Shown: piece after piece, positions 8,949 through 18,434 of the stretch
How positions within the stretch are numbered: the stretch's first letter is position 1
How the letters are laid out: every line of letters starts with the position of its first letter
NCBI GenBank assembly: GCA_035548375.1
Contig: DASZTG010000065.1
Span: forward strand, 1-64,000
Direction of reading: 5' to 3'
Source of the DNA: JACQAP01 sp035548375
GTDB lineage: Bacteria; Pseudomonadota; Gammaproteobacteria; Burkholderiales; JACQAP01
DNA: 64,000 bases
Program-made: the position numbers and the translations under genes
Notes under the pieces: generated by a model
The model's database searches: none
What the model was told of the DNA's origin: nothing
The model's input: the letters and a program-made list of their open reading frames with translations, nothing else

Positions 8949-9316
8949 GGAGCCGGAAAGCGTATGCCCGCAGGCTTTCTGCAGCCTTAGATTGCGGTAG
9001 CCGGACGCGCGGTGGCCGCTATCGATCGCGAATGCCGGCGCGGCAGGAGAGGGTTCGAGCATGACCGGTGCGCCGGAACCTGCATAAAAGGGAGGCAGAC
9101 TATGCTTGCAGCCTTACTATGGACTTACGTTGGCTTGGCCGCGCGCCGATCGGGAAAATGTCCCGCCCGGCCTGCGCAGTCCCTGTTCATCGGGGGCTAG
9201 CACGGGCATCCGCTGACCGCGCCCCATGCCTTTGGCGCGAAGCATTCGCTTTTTTGACCGACGCAAGATCTGCGATGCCGGTAACCTCGATCCCAAGCCG
9301 GTATACTTGCGATGCG
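8949..9316. promoter_or_regulatory. Divergent promoter region of the two metal-efflux operons
   Basis: About 370 bases separate the minus-strand channel gene from the plus-strand CzcI-like gene. I see no convincing protein gene here and no clear MerR-type spacer or sensor-regulator operator. Short open frames cross the region but lack ribosome sites. Both efflux operons should be transcribed from here, so it probably holds two promoters. Confidence 0.45.
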
Positions 9317-9673
9317 ATGAAGAAATTGCGACGACTGATTGCCTTGCCGACTATCGCGCTCATGCTGAATATGATGGCGTGGAGCGTGAGCGCGGCCTCG
9401 CTGCTCGACTGGATAGAGACGGAGCAGGCCGTTTCGGCCTCCGGACTTGCCGTGGATGCCGGCGGTGCCGCCGGTGACCATGAATCCAGTGGTGCGGGAA
9501 GCCACTGCAACGAAGGCTGCCATGCGGTCAACCACCTCCAGGGCATGGCTTGCGTCGATCTCTCGTTCCCGCTCGATTCGCACTTCGTCGAAGTTCCCGC
9601 GCCTCTGCCGTTCATTGCAGATGCCTCCGCGGATGGCCTGTTCAGGCCGCCGCGAACCTCCCACCCAGCCTGA
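9317..9673 (+). CDS. Small exported CzcI-like protein preceding efflux operon
   Basis: A 118-aa protein with a clear signal peptide (a KKLRRL basic start, a hydrophobic core, and cleavage after about SVSA, residue 26). The mature part is small and acidic with a cluster of possible metal ligands, SHCNEGCHAVNH, and ends in a proline-rich FRPPRTSHP tail. Its size, export, His/Cys cluster, C-terminal tail and position directly before a CzcCBA-type operon are typical of CzcI-type periplasmic proteins, thought to modulate Czc induction. ATG 9317 starts the signal peptide, although no good ribosome site precedes it. The assignment rests mainly on context. Confidence 0.6.
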   Translation: MKKLRRLIALPTIALMLNMMAWSVSAASLLDWIETEQAVSASGLAVDAGGAAGDHESSGAGSHCNEGCHAVNHLQGMACVDLSFPLDSHFVEVPAPLPFIADASADGLFRPPRTSHPA

Positions 9674-9748
9674 CGTTCCCGAGAGCTTTTCTATCGACGC
9701 CGCGCGCCTCGCGTGTGCGCGCGCGTCCATGCTGGACAGGAGGTTTTC

Positions 9749-11080
9749 ATGCCGCGCCGCTTTTACGCCGGCGCAATGGCAGTCGCCGCACGCCTGTGCG
9801 AAGCGCTGCCGTTGCGTTTGCTGGTCATAACCGCTTTTTTCTCGTTCCATTCACTGTCGTCCGGGGCGGATTCGTTCACGCTTGATCGCGCGTGGGCCAT
9901 CGCCGAGAAGTCCAATCCGGCCTTGCGCGCCGCGCGCACGGCGCTACTTGCTGCGGAGGGAGAGCGCATCGATGCGCGCGGGCTGCTTTGGAACAACCCG
10001 CAGTTGTCCACGGACCTGACGCGTCGCCGTGCCTACCAGACCGGATTGCCGAACGAAACCTTCGGTGAATGGAACGTCGGCCTTTCGCAAACATTCGAGA
10101 TCGCAGGACAGCAGGACTACCGGCGGCAATCGACCCAGCATCGCCTGGATGCTGCGCAAGCATACGCCGCCGAACTGCGCAATGACCTGCGCGCGGAGGT
10201 CGAGCTCGCCTTCACGCGCGTGCTTGCCCTGCAGAAGCGCGTCGAAGCGGAAGAGCAGGCGTTGCAACTCGTCGAGTCTGCGACCACGGCGGTGCGCAAG
10301 CGCGTCGCCGCGGGCGAGGACAGCCGGCTCGACGGCAACCTTGCCAGCGTCGAAGCCGAGCGCGCCAGGAACCAGTTGACCGTGTTGCGGGAGCAGCTAC
10401 TGCGGGCGCGAACAGACCTGGCCGCGGTGATGCAGCTACCGCCGGACGAGCTGCCGACCGCAACGGGAGAGCTGTCCATTCCCCCGCCGACATTCAGGCT
10501 CGACGAGTTGCTGGAACAGGCGCAACGGCGCCCGTTGTTGCGAAACCTCGACCTGCGCGAGCAGGCGGCGCGAAGCGCGCTTGCGCTGGAGCGCGCATCG
10601 GCCTATCCCGACGTCACCTTGGGTCTCACAGTCGGACGCGAGGGTCCCAGCGATTTCCGCGAGACGTTCACGATGTTGTCGGTTTCCGTGCCATTGCCGC
10701 TGTTCAAGCGCAATGCGGCGGGCGTGGGTCGCGCTTCGACGGAGCTCGCGCAGGCGCAGATCCAGAAACAAGCCTTGACGCGCGACATGCAGGCCGAGGT
10801 CCGGTTGCAATGGACGCGACTGGAAAGCCTGCGCGCGCGGGTCGATCGGCTTGAACGCGGCGTGATCCCGGTTCTCGACGAGAACCAGCGGCTTTCGACC
10901 ATATCCTTTCGGGCGGGCGAAATCGGCCTGGTCCAACTGCTGGTGGTGACTCGTCAGCTCGTGGACGGACGCCGTGACTATCTCGACGCGATGTCCGAAC
11001 TGGTGGAAACCAGGATTGCCCTCGAGCGGACCGCCGGCGTCTTCGGCGGCGGTGCCACGGCCACGGAGGGTTCGCGATGA
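9749..11080 (+). CDS. TolC-family outer-membrane channel (CzcC-like)
   Basis: The 443-aa outer-membrane factor of the second RND system. A signal sequence (about residues 1-39, ending LSSGA) is followed by two OEP repeats: an NPALRAARTALLAAEGE helix and QTFEIAGQQDYRR in the first half, and YPDVTLGLTVGREGP with LPLFKRNAAG in the second, which resembles CzcC/CnrC. The start is firm: AGGAGG at 9738-9743 lies five bases before ATG 9749. An earlier in-frame ATG at 9713 lacks such a site. It follows the CzcI-like gene by 75 bases and overlaps the adaptor gene by four. Confidence 0.88.
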   Translation: MPRRFYAGAMAVAARLCEALPLRLLVITAFFSFHSLSSGADSFTLDRAWAIAEKSNPALRAARTALLAAEGERIDARGLLWNNPQLSTDLTRRRAYQTGLPNETFGEWNVGLSQTFEIAGQQDYRRQSTQHRLDAAQAYAAELRNDLRAEVELAFTRVLALQKRVEAEEQALQLVESATTAVRKRVAAGEDSRLDGNLASVEAERARNQLTVLREQLLRARTDLAAVMQLPPDELPTATGELSIPPPTFRLDELLEQAQRRPLLRNLDLREQAARSALALERASAYPDVTLGLTVGREGPSDFRETFTMLSVSVPLPLFKRNAAGVGRASTELAQAQIQKQALTRDMQAEVRLQWTRLESLRARVDRLERGVIPVLDENQRLSTISFRAGEIGLVQLLVVTRQLVDGRRDYLDAMSELVETRIALERTAGVFGGGATATEGSR

Positions 11081-12294
11081 ACATCCGGCTTCGGGAGAAA
11101 CGGCATCGGTTCAATGTGCGCATTCCAGGCATCGTGCTTGTGGCGATTGGCCTCGTGATGCTGATCAGCTGCGGTAAACGCGACGACGCGCCACCAACTC
11201 AGGCGCAGCATGCGACGCCCGCGGAACATGGAAAAAGTGACGACCTAGGCGGCGATTCCCTCATTCGACTCTCCGAAGACGAAGCGCAAAGCTCGGGCGT
11301 AAGGGTAGAGGCCCTCGCCAGCCGGCAATTCGTCGACCAGGTCGTGCTGACCGCCGTCATCCGCACTAACCAGGACCGCATCGCGCACATCGCGCCGCGC
11401 GTGTCGGCGCGCATTACGCGGGTTGACGCGAAGCTGGGCGATCGCGTGAAAGCCGGCCAGGTGCTTGCGATCCTCGACAGCATCGAACTCGGCGAAGCAC
11501 ATTCCGCCCAGCAGCAGGCGCTGAGCCAGTATGCATTGGCCAAATCGGACTTCGATCGCGCTGGAAAGCTGAAGGCCGAGGACATCATCGCCGAAAAGGA
11601 CTACCTGCGCGCCCGCAGCGAGTTCGAAAAGGCAAAGGCGGCACTGCGAGCGGCGGACGACAAGCTGCGGCTGCTCGACGCACCCCATCCGCGCGCCGGG
11701 ATAGAAGCCTCGTCGATGTTTCCGGTGAATGCGCCGTTCGCCGGGATCGTGATCGAGAAGGACGCGGTGCTCGGAGAGTTGGCGAGGCCCGACAAGAGCA
11801 TTTTCACCGTTGCCGACCTGTCCACGTTGTGGATCGAGGCCAATCTCTTCGAGCGGGACCTGGGCAGGGTGCGCATCGGCGCACCGGCGAGCGTTACTGT
11901 CAGCGCATATCCCAACGAAACGTTTGCCGGGGTGTTGACCTACATCAGCAGCATGGTCGACAAGGAGAGCCGCGCCGTGCAGGCGCGCGTCGAAGTGCCC
12001 AATCCCGATGGCCGGCTCAAGCCGGAGATGTTCGCGACCGCCTCCATCGAGACTGCGTCCACGACCAAAGCCCTGGCGTTGCCGCAGGAGGCGGTGTTGC
12101 TGATGAACGGGCAAACCATCGTCTTCGTGGCCCGGGACGGCGGATACGAAACGCGTCCAATCGAAGTTGGCGACAGGGCCGGCGCCCGCCTCCTCGTGCG
12201 CAGCGGCGTCAGTGAAGGCGAGCGGGTCGTGATTGCCGGGGCCTACGTCCTCAAATCGCGCGTGCTCAAGTCGCAAATCGGCGACGCCCACTGA
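11077..12294 (+). CDS. RND efflux periplasmic adaptor lipoprotein (CzcB-like)
   Basis: A 405-aa membrane-fusion protein. The N-terminal membrane segment ends in lipobox LISC (Cys32), followed by a low-complexity linker with a few His residues (QAQHATPAEHGK). Lipoyl/barrel-sandwich halves occur at about 105-135 (ISARITRVDAKLGDRVKAGQ-type) and 210-240 (NAPFAGIVIEKDAVLG), flanking a coiled-coil hairpin. Beta-barrel and membrane-proximal domains follow. ATGA at 11077-11080 overlaps the channel stop, so the two are translationally coupled; the RND gene follows after 10 bases. Confidence 0.9.
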   Translation: MNIRLREKRHRFNVRIPGIVLVAIGLVMLISCGKRDDAPPTQAQHATPAEHGKSDDLGGDSLIRLSEDEAQSSGVRVEALASRQFVDQVVLTAVIRTNQDRIAHIAPRVSARITRVDAKLGDRVKAGQVLAILDSIELGEAHSAQQQALSQYALAKSDFDRAGKLKAEDIIAEKDYLRARSEFEKAKAALRAADDKLRLLDAPHPRAGIEASSMFPVNAPFAGIVIEKDAVLGELARPDKSIFTVADLSTLWIEANLFERDLGRVRIGAPASVTVSAYPNETFAGVLTYISSMVDKESRAVQARVEVPNPDGRLKPEMFATASIETASTTKALALPQEAVLLMNGQTIVFVARDGGYETRPIEVGDRAGARLLVRSGVSEGERVVIAGAYVLKSRVLKSQIGDAH

Positions 12295-12304
12295 GGATCC
12301 CATC

Positions 12305-15300
12305 ATGCTGAATTCGATCGTGGATGTGTCGCTGCGTTACAAGGTGCTGGTGCTGGCCGGGTTCCTGCTGATTGTCGTGTTCGGCGTGCGGGCGTTCCAT
12401 GCCGTGCCGGTCGACGCGTTCCCGGACGTGACGCCGGTGCAGGTGAATATCTATACGGAATCCGCCGGCCTGGCGGCCGAGGACGTCGAAAAGCTCCTGA
12501 CATTCCCGGTGGAAACCGCGATGGCGGGCCTGCCCGGCGTCGAGGAGATTCGCTCCGTTTCGCTTTTCGGTTTGTCCTATGTCAGCGTCTATTTCCGCGA
12601 CGACGTGGACATCTATTTCGCCCGGCGGCTGGCCGGGGAAAAAATCCTGGAAGCGAAGCAGCGCATCCCCGACGGTTACGGCGAGCCCTCCCTCGGACCC
12701 AACAGCTCCGGACTGGGGCAGGTGTTCTGGTACACCATCGAAGCCGCAGACCAGAAATTGTCCACCATGGACCTGCGCACGCTGCAGGACTGGAACGTGC
12801 GCCTGCTCCTGCGAACCGCGGCTGGCGTAGACGACGTGACATCCTGGGGCGGCGACGAGAAACAGTTCCAGGTCCTGGTCCAGCCGCAGAAGCTGATCAA
12901 GTACGGTCTCACATTCAAGGCGGTGATGGAAGCGCTGACCGCCAACAACCGCCAGGTCGGCGGCCAGTATGTGAACCTCGGGCAGGAGCAATATCTGGTC
13001 CGCGGCCTCGGGCTGATCGCGGGAACGCGCGACATCGGAAACGTCGTGATCACGCAGCGGGAAGGCGCGCCGGTGTACGTTCGCGATGTGGCGGAAGTCA
13101 AGGAGGCACCCGGCCTGCGTTTTGGCGCGGTCACGCGAAACGGCAAGGAGGTTACTCTCGGCCTGGCGCTGTCGCGGACCGGAGAAAATGCCAAGAACGT
13201 CGTGGACGCGGTGAAGGCAAAACTGAAGCTGGCCGAGCAGGCGTTGCCTGCGGGGACGACCATCAATCCCGTTTACGACCGCACCGAGCTGGTGAACAAG
13301 GCGCTGGCGACCGCCGAGAGCGCGCTGGTGGAAGGCTCCATCCTGGTGGCCATCATCCTGTTTCTTTTCCTCGGCGAAATTCGCTCGGCCATCGTCGTCG
13401 TCGTGACCCTGCCGATGGCGATGCTGAGCGCCTTCATCCTGATGCAACACATCGGCATGTCGGCCAACCTCATGTCGCTGGCCGGACTCGCGATCGGCAT
13501 CGGCATGATGGTGGACGGCGCGGTGGTCATGGTGGAGAACGGATTCCGCCTGCTCTCACATGCCGGCGAAGGGGCCGATCGGTCCGGCGTGATGCTGGCG
13601 GCGGCGAAGGAGGTGATCAACCCCATCGCTTTCGCGATCCTGATCATCATCGTGGTTTTTCTGCCCCTGTTCTCGCTGACCGGCCTGGAAGGCAAGCTCT
13701 TCAAGCCCATGGCGCTCACCATTACGTTCGCGATGGTGGGTTCGCTTGTGCTCACGCTGACGCTGGTGCCCGTGCTTGCGGCGCTGATCCTGAAACCGAG
13801 AGGGGAAAAGGACACGTTCATCGTGCGCCAGGTGAAGCGGTTTTACTTGCCGCTGCTGGGCTGGACGCTCGACAACAAGCGTAATGTCATCGGCGTGGCA
13901 CTCTTGTTGCTGGTCGCTTCGCTCACGGTGTTCCCGTTCCTCGGCAGGGAATTCATGCCGACATTGCAGGAAGGCACGATCATGTTCCGGGTGACAGGCA
14001 TTCCATCGACATCGCTGGAGGAAAGCATCGCGGTATCGAAGCGATTCGACGCCGCACTGAAGGAAAGCTTTCCGCAGGTGAATTCGACGCTCGCGACCAT
14101 AGGTCGCGCGGAAAAGGGGGAAACGGCGGACGTGAACTACATGGAAGTACTGGTCGACGTGAAGCCAAAGCCAGCGTGGCCGGAGAAAATGCCCATGCCG
14201 GAACTTGCCGGGAAAATGCAGGAAGTGCTGGAGAAGGCGATTCCCACGGTAGTTCTCGGCGCCACCCAGCCCATCCAGATGCGGGTGGACGAACTCATCT
14301 CCGGCGTGCGCGCTACGCTCGCCCTCAAGATTTACGGTGAGGATCTGGCCACGCTCGACCGGCTGGCCGGGGAGATAAAGGCGGTGCTCGACAGGGTCCC
14401 CGGTGCCGCGGACCTCGCGCTCGAAGCGAACAAGGGCAAGCCGCAGATGATCGTCAGGGTAAACCGCGAGGAGGCCGCTCGCTATGGCATCAACGCGGAC
14501 GAGATCCTCGAGGTGGTGCAAGCCGGCATCGGCGGGAAGAGCGTGAGCACGGTCATCGACGGCGTCAAGCGTTTCGACATCCAGGTGAGGCTCGACGCCG
14601 CGTTTCGCGACAGCCAGCAGGCCATCGCCGACATTCCTGTCCGCACGCAAGCGGGCGCGCTGGTTCCGCTGGCCCGCGTGGCGTCGATCGAGACTGACGA
14701 GGGCTATTCCTTCGTGCGTCGCGAGCAGTTGCAGCGCTATGCGGTTATCCAGATGGAGGTGAAGGGACGCGACGTCGACGGCTTCGTCAAGGAGGCAGAG
14801 GCCAAAGTTCGGGAACGCGTGAAATTGCCTTCGGGCTACCGGCTGGAATGGGGAGGCGCTTTCGAAAACCAGCAGCGCGCGCTGAAACGCCTCGCGCTCA
14901 TCGTGCCGTTGACCATCGGGCTCATCTTCATCCTGCTCTATACGGCATTCAATTCAGTGCGCCATGCGGCCATGATCATCGCAAACGTCCCGTTCGCCGT
15001 CATTGGCGGCGTGTTCGGGCTGGCGATCACCGGGCAGTACGTGTCGGTTCCCTCGGCCATCGGCTTCATTGCAGTGTTCGGCGTCGCCATGCTCAACGGC
15101 ATCGTGCTGCTTACGTTCTTGAACGACCTGCGCCGCCAGGGCCGGTCGGTGCGCCAGGCAGTCCTGGAGGGGACCGCCCTGCGACTGCGCCCGGTGCTGA
15201 TGACGGCCTCCGTGGCCATCCTCGGCCTTTTGCCCATGCTGCTTTCCAGCGGGGTCGGCGCCGAGACGCAAAGGCCGCTGGCCACGGTGGTCGTCGGCGG

Positions 15301-15484
15301 GTTGTTCACGTCCACCGCACTGACCCTGCTGCTGCTGCCGCTCATCTACGAATGGGTGGAAATGCGCCAGGAAAATCGCCAACGTGCACAAGGCCGAAAC
15401 CACGAAGCCATATCAATAGCGGCGGGGGCCAGGATGGCACCCCGCAAGGTTGAACTGCACCAAACTGGAGACTCGGATCGATAA
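12305..15484 (+). CDS. Heavy-metal RND efflux pump (CusA/CzcA family)
   Basis: A 1059-aa RND pump of the heavy-metal family with TM1 near 14-32, the FPDVTPVQVNIYTES signature, two large periplasmic loops and twelve expected membrane helices. TM4 reads AIGIGMMVDGAVVMVE: Asp404 and Glu411 are present, but the first Asp of the CzcA relay is Ala396, as in CusA-like or HME3-type pumps. This separates it from the neighbouring minus-strand pump. ATG 12305 is chosen because GAGGA lies eight bases upstream and the product then starts like other family members. The C-terminal ~35 residues are polar and poorly conserved. The substrate metal is not determined. Confidence 0.9.
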   Translation: MLNSIVDVSLRYKVLVLAGFLLIVVFGVRAFHAVPVDAFPDVTPVQVNIYTESAGLAAEDVEKLLTFPVETAMAGLPGVEEIRSVSLFGLSYVSVYFRDDVDIYFARRLAGEKILEAKQRIPDGYGEPSLGPNSSGLGQVFWYTIEAADQKLSTMDLRTLQDWNVRLLLRTAAGVDDVTSWGGDEKQFQVLVQPQKLIKYGLTFKAVMEALTANNRQVGGQYVNLGQEQYLVRGLGLIAGTRDIGNVVITQREGAPVYVRDVAEVKEAPGLRFGAVTRNGKEVTLGLALSRTGENAKNVVDAVKAKLKLAEQALPAGTTINPVYDRTELVNKALATAESALVEGSILVAIILFLFLGEIRSAIVVVVTLPMAMLSAFILMQHIGMSANLMSLAGLAIGIGMMVDGAVVMVENGFRLLSHAGEGADRSGVMLAAAKEVINPIAFAILIIIVVFLPLFSLTGLEGKLFKPMALTITFAMVGSLVLTLTLVPVLAALILKPRGEKDTFIVRQVKRFYLPLLGWTLDNKRNVIGVALLLLVASLTVFPFLGREFMPTLQEGTIMFRVTGIPSTSLEESIAVSKRFDAALKESFPQVNSTLATIGRAEKGETADVNYMEVLVDVKPKPAWPEKMPMPELAGKMQEVLEKAIPTVVLGATQPIQMRVDELISGVRATLALKIYGEDLATLDRLAGEIKAVLDRVPGAADLALEANKGKPQMIVRVNREEAARYGINADEILEVVQAGIGGKSVSTVIDGVKRFDIQVRLDAAFRDSQQAIADIPVRTQAGALVPLARVASIETDEGYSFVRREQLQRYAVIQMEVKGRDVDGFVKEAEAKVRERVKLPSGYRLEWGGAFENQQRALKRLALIVPLTIGLIFILLYTAFNSVRHAAMIIANVPFAVIGGVFGLAITGQYVSVPSAIGFIAVFGVAMLNGIVLLTFLNDLRRQGRSVRQAVLEGTALRLRPVLMTASVAILGLLPMLLSSGVGAETQRPLATVVVGGLFTSTALTLLLLPLIYEWVEMRQENRQRAQGRNHEAISIAAGARMAPRKVELHQTGDSDR

Positions 15485-15492
15485 GACCTCTC

Positions 15493-16161
15493 ATGGATAA
15501 CTGCTGCGAAGACAAATCCTGCGCCCTCGACGCACTGAGGGAGCGCCAGGCTTCGGTGCTCAAGGTCGTGCTTGCCATCAACGCGGTCATGTTTGTCGTC
15601 GTGCCGGTGTCGGCTCTGCGCGCGAACTCCGTGGCGCTCTTGCCCGATTCGTTCGACAACCTTGGCGATGCGCTGACCTACGCCGTCAGCCTCTACGCGG
15701 TGACGCGCAGCGTGCGAACGAAAGCGAAGGTTGCGTTGTTCAAGGGCGCGCTGATCCTGGCGGCCGGCATCGCCGTGGCCGGTCAGGTCGCCTGGAAGAT
15801 CCTGCATCCCGCGCCGCCGGCGATCGAGATCATGGGCGTCGTCAGCCTCGTGGCGCTGGCCGCGAACGGCCTGTGCCTGCTGCTGCTCACGCGCCATCGC
15901 CACGACGACATAAACATGAGCTCGGTCTGGGAATGCTCGCGCAACGACATCGCGGGGAATATTGCGGTCTTCCTCGCTGCCGCAAGCGTGCGGCTGACCG
16001 GCAGCGGATGGCCCGACATAGCCGTCGGCGCGGCGCTGGCGGCGCTGTTCCTGCGTTCGGCTGTGCGCGTGCGGGGGAATGCGATCACGGAATTGCGAAC
16101 ACCCACGCCACCGGCGCCGGTCGCGGTGTCCTTCGTGGCTATGCCGGGCAAGCGCCGATAA
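15493..16161 (+). CDS. Short CDF-like cation transporter
   Basis: A 222-aa membrane protein encoded 8 bases after the RND pump, so in the same operon. It has a Cys-rich N-terminus (MDNCCEDKSC) and about six hydrophobic segments. A DSFDNLGDAL motif follows the second helix region, where cation-diffusion-facilitators keep their S/D-x3-D site. A second polar cluster, ECSRND, is located where the TM5 site (H/D-x3-D) is expected. The C-terminal cytoplasmic domain of CDF dimers is absent. Metal export to the periplasm for pickup by the RND system is the likely role, inferred from family and operon. Confidence 0.78.
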   Translation: MDNCCEDKSCALDALRERQASVLKVVLAINAVMFVVVPVSALRANSVALLPDSFDNLGDALTYAVSLYAVTRSVRTKAKVALFKGALILAAGIAVAGQVAWKILHPAPPAIEIMGVVSLVALAANGLCLLLLTRHRHDDINMSSVWECSRNDIAGNIAVFLAAASVRLTGSGWPDIAVGAALAALFLRSAVRVRGNAITELRTPTPPAPVAVSFVAMPGKRR

Positions 16162-16255
16162 CGCGGACGATCTCGATCGTAGCATCGGGCGTCAAACGCA
16201 CTTGTATTCGCGGTGTCAATCCCCATCTCGGATTGAACCAGCAAAGACCCTGCAG

Positions 16256-16702
16256 ATGGATACCGCCCCCCATATCGTTCCCTGCGCGCAGTGCGGCACG
16301 TCGAATCGCGTTCCGGCCGAACGCCTGTCCGCGGGCCCCAAATGCGGCAAGTGCAAACAGCCGCTGTTCGATGGCCACCCGATCACGTTGACCGACGCAA
16401 ATTTTGCGGGGGTCGTCGGCAAGGGCACGCTCCCGGTCGTGGTCGATTTCTGGGCACCGTGGTGCGGACCGTGCATCTCGATGGCGCCGCACTTCGAGCG
16501 CGCAGCGTCGCAGCTCGAGCCCGGTGTGCGGCTTGCGAAACTCGATACCGAGGCGCATTCGAAGACATCGCTCAGGCTGCGCATCCGCAGCATTCCGACC
16601 ATGATCATGTTCAAGGACGGCGAGGAAGTGGCGCGGACGTCGGGATCGCGAGATGCGCGCGCGATCGCGGAATGGGTGAGGGAGAATCTGGGTAAGGCGT
16701 GA
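16256..16702 (+). CDS. trxC: Thioredoxin 2 (TrxC)
   Basis: A 148-aa cytoplasmic disulfide reductase. An N-terminal zinc ribbon with Cys10-x2-Cys13 and Cys30-x2-Cys33 marks TrxC rather than TrxA. The thioredoxin fold follows, with active site WCGPC (Cys70/Cys73), the cis-Pro loop SIPTM and a C-terminal helix. ATG 16256 is preferred since it places the zinc ribbon at the expected distance; the frame is open further upstream without family resemblance. It stands alone between the cation transporter and ettA. Confidence 0.93.
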   Translation: MDTAPHIVPCAQCGTSNRVPAERLSAGPKCGKCKQPLFDGHPITLTDANFAGVVGKGTLPVVVDFWAPWCGPCISMAPHFERAASQLEPGVRLAKLDTEAHSKTSLRLRIRSIPTMIMFKDGEEVARTSGSRDARAIAEWVRENLGKA

Positions 16703-16772
16703 AGAAGGCGCACGCGGGCAGCGCCTTATATAATGCCGCCTCCGCAGCCAAAACCAGACCATCGCTTCCCAT

Positions 16773-18434
16773 ATGGCCCAATACGTCTACACGATGCAAC
16801 GCGTGGGCAAGATCGTTCCGCCCAAGCGCCAGATCCTCAAGAACATCTCGCTCTCTTTTTTCCCCGGTGCCAAGATCGGCGTGCTCGGCCTGAACGGCTC
16901 GGGCAAATCCAGCTTGCTGAAAATCATGGCCGGCATCGACAAGGACATCGAGGGCGAAGCCATCCCGATGCCGAACCTGAACATCGGTTACCTGCCGCAG
17001 GAGCCGCAGCTCGACCCGCAGCAGACGGTGCGGCAGGCGGTGGAAGAAGGCCTCGGCGAAATCATGGAGGCGAAGCAGAAGCTGGAGGAAATCTACGCGG
17101 CTTACGCCGAGCCGGACGCGGATTTCGACAAGCTCGCGACCGAACAGGCCAGATACGAAGCAGTGCTTGCGGCAAGCGGGGCGGATACCGAGCACCAGCT
17201 GGAAATCGCGGCCGATGCGCTGCGCTTGCCGCCGTGGGACGCGAAGATCGAGAAACTCTCCGGCGGGGAAAAGCGCCGCGTGGCGCTTTGCCGGCTGCTG
17301 CTATCGAAGCCCGACATGCTGCTGCTCGATGAGCCGACCAACCACCTCGATGCCGAGAGCGTCGACTGGTTGGAGCAGTTCCTTGCAAAATTTCCCGGAA
17401 CCGTCGTTGGCGTCACGCACGATCGCTACTTCCTCGACAACGCCGCGGAGTGGATCCTCGAGCTCGATCGCGGCACCGGCATTCCCTGGAAAGGCAACTA
17501 CAGTTCCTGGCTCGAACAGAAACAGGATCGCCTGAAGCAGGAGGAGTCGTCCGAGACCGCGCGCCAGAAAGCGATCAAGAAAGAACTCGAATGGGTGCGC
17601 CAGAATCCCAAGGGTCGCCAGGCCAAGAGCAAGGCGCGCATCGCCCGCTTCGAAGAATTGTCTTCGTATGACTACCAGAAACGCAACGAGACCCAGGAAA
17701 TCTTCATCCCGGTGGCCGAGCGCCTGGGCAACGAGGTAATAGAGTTCAAGGAAGTCTCCAAGGGCTACGGTGACCGCCTGCTGATCGACAAGCTGTCGTT
17801 CAAGATTCCGCCCGGCGCCATCGTCGGTGTCATCGGGCCCAACGGCGCGGGGAAATCCACGCTGTTCCGCATGATCACCGGCAAGGAGAAACCCGACAGC
17901 GGTGAAGTCGTGGTCGGCTCGACCGTTCAGCTTGCTTTCGTCGACCAGAGCCGCGACGCGCTCGACGCGAAGAAAACCGTCTGGGAAGCGATCTCCAACG
18001 GCCAGGACATCCTGACCGTCGGCAAATTCGAGATGCCTTCGCGTGCCTACGCCGGACGCTTCAACTTCAAGGGCTCCGACCAGCAGAAGAACGTCGGCAA
18101 TCTATCCGGCGGCGAGCGCGGACGCCTGCACCTGGCCACCACGCTGCTCGCGGGCGGCAACGTGCTGCTGCTCGACGAACCGTCAAACGACCTCGACGTG
18201 GAAACGCTGCGTGCGCTGGAAGATGCGCTGCTGGAGTTCGCCGGCAGCGTGCTGGTGATTTCGCACGACCGCTGGTTCCTGGACCGCATCGCCACGCACA
18301 TCCTCGCGTGCGAGGGCGAATCGCAGTGGACGTTCTTCTCCGGCAATTATCAGGAATACGAAGCCGACAAGAAAAATCGCCTGGGCGAGGAAGCCGCCAA
18401 GCCGAAGCGCATCCGATTCAAGCCTTTGAAGTGA
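16773..18434 (+). CDS. ettA: Energy-dependent translational throttle protein EttA (ABC-F)
   Basis: A 553-aa soluble ABC-F ATPase with two nucleotide-binding domains. The first has Walker A GLNGSGKSS (39-47), signature LSGGEKRR and Walker B MLLLDEPTNHLD. The second has GPNGAGKST, LSGGERGR and VLLLDEPSNDLD. The length, the MAQYVYTM start and the order of domains match EttA of other proteobacteria (~555 aa). EttA binds the ribosomal E site and gates entry into elongation according to the ATP/ADP ratio. It appears to be a single-gene unit, followed by the convergent LuxR-type gene. Confidence 0.95.
   Translation: MAQYVYTMQRVGKIVPPKRQILKNISLSFFPGAKIGVLGLNGSGKSSLLKIMAGIDKDIEGEAIPMPNLNIGYLPQEPQLDPQQTVRQAVEEGLGEIMEAKQKLEEIYAAYAEPDADFDKLATEQARYEAVLAASGADTEHQLEIAADALRLPPWDAKIEKLSGGEKRRVALCRLLLSKPDMLLLDEPTNHLDAESVDWLEQFLAKFPGTVVGVTHDRYFLDNAAEWILELDRGTGIPWKGNYSSWLEQKQDRLKQEESSETARQKAIKKELEWVRQNPKGRQAKSKARIARFEELSSYDYQKRNETQEIFIPVAERLGNEVIEFKEVSKGYGDRLLIDKLSFKIPPGAIVGVIGPNGAGKSTLFRMITGKEKPDSGEVVVGSTVQLAFVDQSRDALDAKKTVWEAISNGQDILTVGKFEMPSRAYAGRFNFKGSDQQKNVGNLSGGERGRLHLATTLLAGGNVLLLDEPSNDLDVETLRALEDALLEFAGSVLVISHDRWFLDRIATHILACEGESQWTFFSGNYQEYEADKKNRLGEEAAKPKRIRFKPLK

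Noticed and set aside
8949..9316. MerR-type promoter for metal response
   Set aside because: I could not find a -35/-10 pair with a 19-20 bp spacer and dyad symmetry between the two efflux operons.
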